From: Pseudomonadota bacterium
GTDB taxonomy: Bacteria > Pseudomonadota > Alphaproteobacteria > Rhizobiales > Rhizobiaceae
Length of the DNA: 21,162 nucleotides
Direction of reading: 5' to 3'
Assembly (NCBI GenBank): GCA_023388675.1
Contig: JAEWFU010000195.1
Coordinates: 1 to 21,162, forward strand
Each line of letters opens with the position of its first letter. The stretch's first letter is position 1. The position numbers and the translations under genes are program-made. Positions 15,622 through 21,162 of the stretch are shown here, piece after piece. Below the pieces are notes generated by a model that was not told where the DNA came from, did not search any database, and was given only the letters and a program-made list of their open reading frames with translations.

Positions 15622-16626
15622 TTACGCGGCCGCGAGAGCCGACAATTCGTGGAAAAGCGCATCCGGCACCTCGACGCCCGAGGACAGCGCTTCGGCGCGG
15701 CGCGTACGCGAGCCGTCACCGGGAATGGCAACGGGGCGGCTAGGTTCGACGGGGCATGAGGAGCGCAGGCGTTCGAGATAGCGGGTAAGCGCTGCCGTGC
15801 TGCCCGCGCCGACTGCCGGATCGATCAGGATCAGCACGTCGCCCTTGGTTGCCGGATCGGTGTTGTCCAGGGTGCCGCGAACCTCCGGGGCCATGTCGGA
15901 GCCGGCCAGCGAGGCCACGAGAAGCTCGATGGCGAGACCCAGTCCATAGCCTTTTGGGCCGCCGAAAGGCGCGATCGCGCCCAGCTTGGCCGCTTCGGGA
16001 TCGATCGTCGGGCGCCCCGTCGCGTCGACTGCCCAGCCCGCCGGGATCGGCTCGCGCCGCAACGCGTGACTGTGAATCCTGCCCATCGAGACAATGCTCG
16101 TGGCGAGATCGAGCACGAAGGGCTCGGAGTCGGTGGGAATGCCGACGGCGATCGGGTTGGTGCCGAGCATCGCCCTGGTGCCGCCGTAGGGATGCACCAG
16201 TGCTTCGCTCGTCGACATGACGATGCCGATGCGGCCCGCCAGGGCGGCGGCTTCGGCGTAGTAGGCGAGCATGCCGATGTGATTGGTGTTGCGGATCGCT
16301 GCAATCGCGATCCCGCAGGAACTGACTGCCGAGGCCAGTTCGCTCATCGCGGCCATCATCACGACAGGCCCGAGTCCGCGCTCGCCATCGATGCAGGCCA
16401 GCGCCTGACGCGGCCATTTGCAAATGCCGTTGGCAGTCGGATCGGCCAGTCCGCGTTCGATGCGCTTGAGCAGTGTCGGCAGTCTTTGGAGGCCATGCGA
16501 AGATAGTCCGCGTAGCTCCGCCTCGACCAGCAGTTCGGCCTGAAGCCGGGCGTTGCGACGCGGTGCGCCGCGCCCTTCCAAGGATGTCACCGCCATCTGC
16601 CGAAGTTGGTCCGCAGAAACTCTCAA
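15622..16626 (-). CDS. Ldh2-family malate/L-lactate-type dehydrogenase
   Basis: This is an NAD(P)-dependent oxidoreductase of the Ldh_2 (YlbC/ComC/DpkA) family, which interconverts 2-hydroxy acids and 2-oxo acids (malate, L-lactate, sulfolactate, ureidoglycolate, 2,3-diketogulonate) or reduces cyclic imines. The start is a TTG with AGGAT six bases upstream; it gives the family-typical opening MRVSADQLRQM, whereas the first ATG would remove ten conserved residues. In the 334-residue product, SSHG (42-45) with His44 and Arg48, NTNHIGMLAYYAE with His116, GTNPIA, LDLATS and GGPKGYGL (222-229) are the hallmark motifs. It is the first gene of the leftward set and shares a divergent promoter with the GntR gene. 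The precise substrate is unknown. Confidence 0.88.
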   Translation of the reverse strand: MRVSADQLRQMAVTSLEGRGAPRRNARLQAELLVEAELRGLSSHGLQRLPTLLKRIERGLADPTANGICKWPRQALACIDGERGLGPVVMMAAMSELASAVSSCGIAIAAIRNTNHIGMLAYYAEAAALAGRIGIVMSTSEALVHPYGGTRAMLGTNPIAVGIPTDSEPFVLDLATSIVSMGRIHSHALRREPIPAGWAVDATGRPTIDPEAAKLGAIAPFGGPKGYGLGLAIELLVASLAGSDMAPEVRGTLDNTDPATKGDVLILIDPAVGAGSTAALTRYLERLRSSCPVEPSRPVAIPGDGSRTRRAEALSSGVEVPDALFHELSALAAA

Positions 16627-16727
16627 CCAAAAATCCTATATCAGATCGTATACGATATTGTATTTGACATCGGATAGCTTATCTGCAACACCTTCGCTCA
16701 TGTCAACAGGACATTCGGAGAGCCGAC
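16627..16727. promoter_or_regulatory. Divergent promoter region with GntR-type operator
   Basis: This 101-base gap separates the leftward Ldh2-type gene from the rightward GntR gene. It contains the exact 12-bp palindrome ATCGTATACGAT (16645-16656), overlapping a second near-palindrome ATACGATATTGTAT (16651-16664). Both fit the GTATAC-centred operators of FCD-type GntR regulators. A TTGACA (16664-16669) at the right edge is a perfect -35 for rightward transcription, though no convincing -10 follows at 17 bases. GATAGCTTATC (16673-16683) is a smaller dyad. The operator lies about 20 bases from the leftward start codon, so binding would block that operon. Confidence 0.6.
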
Positions 16728-17414
16728 GTGGCATTCGCAGCCGAACGGGAAAACAAGCCGGCAAGCCTCAGGCCAAGCAGCGTGGTCGAGGGGGTCTATG
16801 ACGGCATCTATCATCGGCTCATGTCACTGGAGATCGCGCCGGGTGCGCGCATTCCCATCGATGTGCTGGCACGCGAGCTCGGCGTGTCGCAGACCCCGGT
16901 TCGTGAGGCGCTGAGCCGTCTCGAGCGCGAAGGCCTGGTTCGCAAGGAGCATCTGATCGGCTACAGCGCAGCGCCCCAGTGGACGCGTAAGCAGTTCGAG
17001 GACCTCTACGTCTTCCGGCTGCTTCTCGAGCCGGAGGCTGCGCGGCTCGCTGTCCACAATATGTCTGCGGAGGCACTCGCCCTGCTGGAGAATTCGGCCG
17101 CCGACATGGGCCATGGCGCAGCACCGGTGGATCGCAACACCCGCTATTCGCGCTTTGCGCGCGCCGATGCCCATTTTCACGACGACATCATGAAGATTGC
17201 CGGCAATGAGGTGATCCGCAGCACGCTGTTCAACCAGCATGTACACCTGCACATCTTCAGACTGATGTTTCATACCCGCGTAACGCAGGAAGCGCTCGAG
17301 GAGCACGAGAACCTGCTCGCGGCTTTTCGCGCGGGCGATCCCGACGCAGCGTTCAAGGCCATGCACGAGCACATCGAGCGTTCGCGCGACAGGCTTCTTT
17401 CGGCATTCGAATGA
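16728..17414 (+). CDS. GntR-family transcriptional regulator (FadR/FCD subfamily)
   Basis: This is a ligand-responsive DNA-binding regulator, probably a repressor of both divergent operons. The start is a GTG with CGGAGAG upstream; a nearby ATG at 16700 is out of frame. The 228-residue product has an N-terminal winged helix (about 21-80) with ELGVSQTPVREALSRLEREGLV, the GntR recognition helix. An all-helical FCD domain (about 90-225) follows, with likely metal/ligand residues Asp147, His151, His193 and His215. FCD regulators usually sense small carboxylates or related acids, which fits the dehydrogenase genes opposite. Its TGA overlaps the ATG of the CUT2 ATPase, so regulator and importer are made from one message. 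Confidence 0.9.
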   Translation: MAFAAERENKPASLRPSSVVEGVYDGIYHRLMSLEIAPGARIPIDVLARELGVSQTPVREALSRLEREGLVRKEHLIGYSAAPQWTRKQFEDLYVFRLLLEPEAARLAVHNMSAEALALLENSAADMGHGAAPVDRNTRYSRFARADAHFHDDIMKIAGNEVIRSTLFNQHVHLHIFRLMFHTRVTQEALEEHENLLAAFRAGDPDAAFKAMHEHIERSRDRLLSAFE

Positions 17415-19003
17415 GCGCGGTGCCGCAACCCGATCGCGCGGTGGACCAGCCGACCCCGCTTGTGGTGACGTTGCGCGCCGAGGGGCTGGGCAAGGCCTAT
17501 GGGGCCGTGAACGTGCTGTCCGACGTCACCCTCGATATCCGCGCCGGCGAGGTCCACGCGATTATCGGCGAGAACGGTGCCGGCAAATCCACGCTGATGA
17601 AGCTTCTGTCCGGTCACGTCCAGCCGAGTACTGGGCGTATCGTGATGGAAGGGGAGCTGGCAACCTTCATCGACGCGGTCGAGGCCGAGGATGCCGGCAT
17701 AGTCCTCGTGCATCAGGAAATCCTGCTCGCTCCCGACCTGACGGTAGCGCAGAACCTCTTTCTCGGGCGCGAACTCAGCCGCGGCTGGATGGTCGATGAC
17801 CGCGCTATGAACGGTCGCACTGCGCAGTTGCTTGAGCGGGTCGGCTCCGTCGCCCGGCCGGGCGACCGGGTTGGCGACCTTCCCCTAGCACAGCGGCAAC
17901 TGGTGCAGATTGCGCGCGCCCTGCTGGACGAACGCAAGGTCATCATCTTCGACGAGCCGACGGCAGTCCTGGCGAACGACGAAGTGGAGGCTCTGCTCGA
18001 CATCGTGCGCGGCCTGCGCGACCACGGTGTGGCGGTGCTCTACATCTCACACCGTCTCGACGAGGTCGAGACGCTGGCGGATCGAATTACGGTCCTGCGC
18101 GATGGCCGCATGATCGGCACATGGCCGGCAGCCGAGCTCAGCCAGCGCCAGATGGCCGAGCTGATGGTCGGCCGCGAACTCAACATGCTTTATCCCCACA
18201 AGCGCCAGGCGAGCACGGCTGCGCCGTTGCTCTCGGTCGCCGGGCTGGAGGTGGGGCACGGCGCACAGCAGGCTTCGTTCTTCGTGCGCCCCGGGGAGGT
18301 GCTTGGGCTGGGCGGCATGATCGGTTCGGGCCGCACGGAGCTGATCGAAGGGCTGATGGGGCTTCGCCAATCGCAGGCGGCAAGCGTCGTCGTGAATGGC
18401 CGCGAGATCACGCATCGCTCCGTCGGGGCGATGATGGACGCAGGGCTTGTCTATCTGACCGAGGACCGCAAGGGCAAAGGCCTGCTTCTCGACGAGAAGC
18501 TGGCGCCGAACCTGACGTTGCAGGCGTTGGAGAGCGTCAATCCCGGCGCGGTGCTGGACCGCGCCAGGGAGATGGCGGCCCTGCGCAAGGCGGTGACCGA
18601 TTACGACATCCGCGTCGGGTCGCTGGCGCTGGAGGCCGGCAAGCTGTCGGGCGGAAACCAGCAGAAGCTGCTCCTTGCCAAGGTGATGATGACCGACCCG
18701 TCCGTCGTCATCATCGACGAGCCTACACGCGGCATCGACATCGGCAATAAGAGCCAGATCTACGACTTCATCGACAGGATGGTGAGGGCCGGCAAGGCCT
18801 GCATCGTCATCTCGTCGGAAATGCAGGAGCTGGTCGGTCTTGCCGACCGGGTTCTGGTGATGCGTGCAGGGAGGATCGTCGCCGAGCTTTCAGGCGACGA
18901 GATCAATGAAGAGAACGTTGTCTATGCCGCGACGACCGCCGGCCATGGCAGCACCGGGGAGGGATCACATGACCACAGCGACCGCAACCGTCGCGACCGC
19001 TGA
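17411..19003 (+). CDS. CUT2-type (ribose-like) ABC transporter ATP-binding protein
   Basis: This is a two-domain ATPase of the RbsA/MglA/XylG type for import of a monosaccharide, polyol or similar solute. In the 530-residue product, domain 1 has Walker A GENGAGKS (53-60), Walker B VIIFDEP (177-183) and switch His in YISHRLDEV. Its signature region reads LPLAQRQLVQIARA, degenerate as is common in this family. Domain 2 has the Lys-less P-loop GMIGSGRTEL (302-311), signature LSGGNQQKL (412-420), Walker B VVIIDEP (432-438) and the family text TRGIDIGNKSQIYD. The hybrid active sites are normal for CUT2 ATPases. The gene is coupled to gntR by an ATGA. Its last 35 bases overlap the permease gene, adding a polar Gly/His/Asp/Arg tail. 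Confidence 0.93.
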   Translation: MSAVPQPDRAVDQPTPLVVTLRAEGLGKAYGAVNVLSDVTLDIRAGEVHAIIGENGAGKSTLMKLLSGHVQPSTGRIVMEGELATFIDAVEAEDAGIVLVHQEILLAPDLTVAQNLFLGRELSRGWMVDDRAMNGRTAQLLERVGSVARPGDRVGDLPLAQRQLVQIARALLDERKVIIFDEPTAVLANDEVEALLDIVRGLRDHGVAVLYISHRLDEVETLADRITVLRDGRMIGTWPAAELSQRQMAELMVGRELNMLYPHKRQASTAAPLLSVAGLEVGHGAQQASFFVRPGEVLGLGGMIGSGRTELIEGLMGLRQSQAASVVVNGREITHRSVGAMMDAGLVYLTEDRKGKGLLLDEKLAPNLTLQALESVNPGAVLDRAREMAALRKAVTDYDIRVGSLALEAGKLSGGNQQKLLLAKVMMTDPSVVIIDEPTRGIDIGNKSQIYDFIDRMVRAGKACIVISSEMQELVGLADRVLVMRAGRIVAELSGDEINEENVVYAATTAGHGSTGEGSHDHSDRNRRDR

Positions 19004-19964
19004 CGATCGCCGCCGCATCCGCTGGGCCGATCTTGCGCCGTTCATCGCGCTCGCGGTGATCGTGATCCTGGGTGCGTTGATAAATTCCAACTTCACGTCT
19101 TCCGCCAATCTCATCAATGTCATCACCCGCAGCGCGTTCATTGCGATCATCGCCGTGGGCGCCACCTTCGTGATCTCTTCGGGCGGCCTCGACCTCTCGG
19201 TCGGCTCGATGATGGCGTTCGTCACCGGCATCATGATCATGACGATGAACGGTCTGGCGCCCTCCTATGGCGGCTGGGCGATCGTCATGGGGGCAGGCGT
19301 TGCGCTCGTCGTGGGCGCCCTGTGCGGCCTCTTCAACGGGCTGATCGTCACCGTTGGGCGGATAGAACCGTTCATCGTCACGCTCGGCACGATGGGCATC
19401 TTTCGCGCCTTCATCACCTTCATGACCGATGGCGGCTCGCTGCCCATCGACCGCAGCCTGCGCGAGGCCTATCGGCCCGTCTATTTCGGCAATTTCATGG
19501 GCATCCCTTATCCGGTGCTCATCACGCTGGCCGTCGTCCTGTTGGGCGCATTCCTGCTCTACCGTACCAAGTATGGACGGCGGCTGACCTCGGTGGGCTC
19601 GAATGCGGAGGTCGCCCGTTTTTCGGGCGTCAATGTCGGCGGCGTGCGCACGATCGCCTACGTCATCCAGGGGCTTTGCGTCGCCGTCGCAGCCATCTGC
19701 TACGTCCCGCGTCTCGGCGCTGCGACGCCGACGACCGGTCAGCTCTGGGAATTGCAGGTCATAACCGCCGTCGTCATCGGCGGTACGCTCCTGCGCGGTG
19801 GGCGGGGCCGTATCTGGGGCACCGTCGCCGGCGCGCTCATTCTCGAGGTAATCGCCAACGTGATGGTGCTGTCGGACATGGTCTCCGAATACCTCGTCGC
19901 CGCGGTGCAGGGCGCAATCATCATCATTGCCATGCTGGCGCATCGCTTTACCAGCAGCCGCTGA
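18969..19964 (+). CDS. CUT2-type (ribose-like) ABC transporter permease
   Basis: This is an inner-membrane permease of the RbsC/XylH/AraH family, which works as a homodimer with the fused ATPase. I start it at the ATG at 18969, preceded by GGGGAGGG, giving 331 residues; the frame is open to 18864 but that part lies in the ATPase gene. After a polar N-terminus, hydrophobic segments begin near residue 22. Family motifs are ISSGGLDLSVGSMMAF (around 70-85), FNGLIVTVGRIEPFIVTLGT, the loop TSVGSNAEVARFSGVNV and TAVVIGGTLLRGGRGRIWGTVAGALIL. The start overlaps the ATPase stop in another frame, and the gene ends 37 bases before the binding-protein gene. Assignment is firm; substrate unknown. Confidence 0.93.
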   Translation: MTTATATVATADDRRRIRWADLAPFIALAVIVILGALINSNFTSSANLINVITRSAFIAIIAVGATFVISSGGLDLSVGSMMAFVTGIMIMTMNGLAPSYGGWAIVMGAGVALVVGALCGLFNGLIVTVGRIEPFIVTLGTMGIFRAFITFMTDGGSLPIDRSLREAYRPVYFGNFMGIPYPVLITLAVVLLGAFLLYRTKYGRRLTSVGSNAEVARFSGVNVGGVRTIAYVIQGLCVAVAAICYVPRLGAATPTTGQLWELQVITAVVIGGTLLRGGRGRIWGTVAGALILEVIANVMVLSDMVSEYLVAAVQGAIIIIAMLAHRFTSSR

Positions 19965-20001
19965 GGCGGCAGCAGAAAAGACTTCAACGGAGGAGAAGAA
20001 A

Positions 20002-20970
20002 ATGAAATCCATCATGATCAAGGCAGGAATGCTCGTATCCGGTATCGCCATGGCCTGCGCCATGTCGGTCGGATCGGCAGGCGCGCAGGAGCGTGACATC
20101 ACGATAGCCGTATCGATCCCGGCGGCGACCCACGGCTGGACCGGCGGGGTCGTCTATCACGCCGAACAGGCTGAGAAGGAGATCGAGGCGGCCTTCCCCA
20201 ATATCGACGTGGTCCTTTCCACGGCATCGTCGGCAACGGCACAAGTTTCCGCGCTGGAAGATCTCTCGGCAACCCGCGACCTCAACGCGCTCGTCATCCT
20301 GCCTTTTACCTCGGAGGAACTGACGGGGCCGGTCGAGCAGGTCAAGTCTAACGGAACCTTCATCGCGGTTGTGGACCGTGGGCTGACCGACCCGTCGATC
20401 CAGGACCTTTACGTTGCCGGTGACAATATCGCGGTGGGCGCGAACACGGCCCGCTGGCTTTCGGAGAAGCTGGGCGGCGAGGGTGAGATCGTGGTCCTGC
20501 GCGGCATTCCGACCGTCATCGACGATGAGCGCATCAAGGGCTTTTCGGACGTGATCGCCGAGACCAACATCAAGATCCTCGACATCCAGTATGCAAACTG
20601 GAACCAGGACGAGGCCTTCACGCTGATGCAGGACTACTTGGCCAAGTATCCGAAGATCGATGCCGTGTGGGCGAACGACGACGACATGCTGCTCGGCGTC
20701 GTCGAGGCGGTCGACCAGGCTGGGCGCACCGACATCAAATATGCGCTCGGCGGCAACGGCATGAAGCAGGTCATCGAGATGGTGAAGGAAGGCAACGAGC
20801 GTACGCCGATCTCCACCCCGTATCCGCCGTCGATGATCAAATCTGCGATTTACATGACCGCCGGGCAATTCACCGGCCAGGCGCCCATGCGCGGCTCCTT
20901 CCTGCTTGATGCACCGTTGATCACGCCGGAAAACGCGGACCAGTTCTACTTCCCAGATTCCCCGTTCTGA
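20002..20970 (+). CDS. CUT2-type sugar ABC transporter substrate-binding protein
   Basis: This is a periplasmic binding protein of the ribose/galactose/autoinducer-2 class (Peripla_BP_4 fold). The ATG at 20002 follows a strong GGAGGAGAAG. The signal peptide runs to about residue 28 (ending VGSAGA, cleavage before QERD). The mature protein opens with ITIAVSIPAATHGWTGGVVYHAEQAEKE, a typical first strand and helix. LVILPFTSEELTGPVEQVKSNG, VVDRGL, the hinge text VAGDNIAVGANTARWL and VWANDDDMLLGVVEAVDQAGR are also typical. The mature protein is close to 294 residues, standard for this group. The aromatic and acidic pocket residues fit a polyhydroxylated ligand, but none can be named. A strong hairpin follows the stop. 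Confidence 0.93.
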   Translation: MKSIMIKAGMLVSGIAMACAMSVGSAGAQERDITIAVSIPAATHGWTGGVVYHAEQAEKEIEAAFPNIDVVLSTASSATAQVSALEDLSATRDLNALVILPFTSEELTGPVEQVKSNGTFIAVVDRGLTDPSIQDLYVAGDNIAVGANTARWLSEKLGGEGEIVVLRGIPTVIDDERIKGFSDVIAETNIKILDIQYANWNQDEAFTLMQDYLAKYPKIDAVWANDDDMLLGVVEAVDQAGRTDIKYALGGNGMKQVIEMVKEGNERTPISTPYPPSMIKSAIYMTAGQFTGQAPMRGSFLLDAPLITPENADQFYFPDSPF

Positions 20971-20976
20971 CAATCG

Positions 20977-21006
20977 GGCGGCGCCCGGCACGTTTCGGGC
21001 GTCGCC
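20977..21006 (+). promoter_or_regulatory. Intercistronic hairpin after the CUT2 binding-protein gene
   Basis: GGCGGCGCCCG (20977-20987) and CGGGCGTCGCC (20996-21006) form an 11-bp stem with a single G-U pair and an 8-base loop, starting six bases after the stop codon. No U-run follows, so it probably stabilises the binding-protein message and weakens expression of the next gene rather than ending transcription. Confidence 0.6.
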
Positions 21007-21035
21007 GTTCAATGACCACGAGAAGGAGATTCAAC

Positions 21036-21162
21036 ATGAGCGGCAAGAAGATACTCATGCTCACCGGTGAATTCACCGAGGAGTATGAGATTTACGTGTT
21101 TCAGCAGGGCATGGAGGCTGTCGGCCATACCGTCCATGTCGTCTGCCCCGACAAGAAGGCCG
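21036..21162 (+). CDS. DJ-1/PfpI family protein, 3'-truncated by the window
   Basis: Only the first 42 residues are visible. They read MSGKKILMLTGEFTEEYEIY and then VFQQGMEAVGHTVHVVCPDKK. The first beta-strand, the FxExxE loop with the family's conserved Glu (Glu18 here) and the VGHxVHxVCPDKK strand match the PfpI/YhbO branch of the DJ-1 superfamily. That family includes small cytoplasmic proteins with protease, glyoxalase or deglycase claims. The nucleophilic Cys expected near residue 100 is outside the window. The ribosome-binding site GAAGGAGA is strong. The gene lies 65 bases after the CUT2 binding-protein gene, probably in the same operon, so its product may act on the imported compound or on reactive aldehydes made from it. 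Confidence 0.8.
   Translation, partial: MSGKKILMLTGEFTEEYEIYVFQQGMEAVGHTVHVVCPDKKA

Noticed and set aside
18903..20102. A minus-strand frame of 399 codons opposite the CUT2 permease.
   Set aside because: Asp/His/Arg-rich shadow of a permease gene with clear motifs, ribosome-binding site and operon position.

Overview
The window is G+C-rich, gene-dense DNA of alphaproteobacterial character, most like Hyphomicrobiales (Rhizobiales; a Mesorhizobium/Nitratireductor/Aminobacter-type genome). The grounds are the codon use, the many stop/start-overlapping ABC-importer operons and the GntR, COG4189-type and ribose-type ABC families present. Genus cannot be fixed from the sequence alone. I see no tRNA, rRNA, CRISPR array, insertion sequence or phage gene. 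The main content is sugar or small-solute uptake and catabolism.

Region A (1-3567, +) is the 3' part of a peptide/nickel/opine-type (Dpp/Opp) ABC importer: a truncated DppB-like permease, a DppC-like permease and two ATPases with translationally coupled starts. Its solute-binding protein is not in the window. Region B (3568-5192) looks different: visibly lower G+C, a minus-strand APH-fold phosphotransferase, a stretch with no recognisable gene, one unassigned minus ORF and a perfect 11-bp inverted repeat. It may be an inserted or decaying patch.

Region C (5193-11924, +) is a coherent arabinoside module: a COG4189/ArsR-type regulator, a cytoplasmic GH51 alpha-L-arabinofuranosidase and a complete CUT1 importer (binding protein, two permeases, MalK/UgpC-like ATPase). 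The importer probably brings in arabinose-containing oligosaccharides, which the GH51 enzyme trims inside the cell. A 17-nt motif is shared by the DNA upstream of the regulator and upstream of the arabinofuranosidase. In the second place it sits inside a long dyad, so it is a good operator candidate.

Region D (11997-21162) is a divergent catabolic/uptake locus. Leftward lie an Ldh2-type oxidoreductase, an iron-dependent alcohol dehydrogenase, a succinate-semialdehyde-dehydrogenase-like enzyme and an alpha/beta hydrolase. Rightward lie a GntR/FCD regulator, a ribose-type (CUT2) ATPase, permease and binding protein, and the start of a DJ-1/PfpI family gene. The roughly 100-bp divergent promoter holds the perfect palindrome ATCGTATACGAT, a likely GntR operator. 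Hydrolase, alcohol dehydrogenase and SSADH-like dehydrogenase together recall lactone/hydroxy-acid catabolism of the gamma-hydroxybutyrate type, but the substrate is not established.

Both binding-protein genes (7801-9063 and 20002-20970) are followed by a strong G+C hairpin without a U-tract. This is the usual layout for making more binding protein than downstream product. The first hairpin also argues for a later start codon in the next permease.
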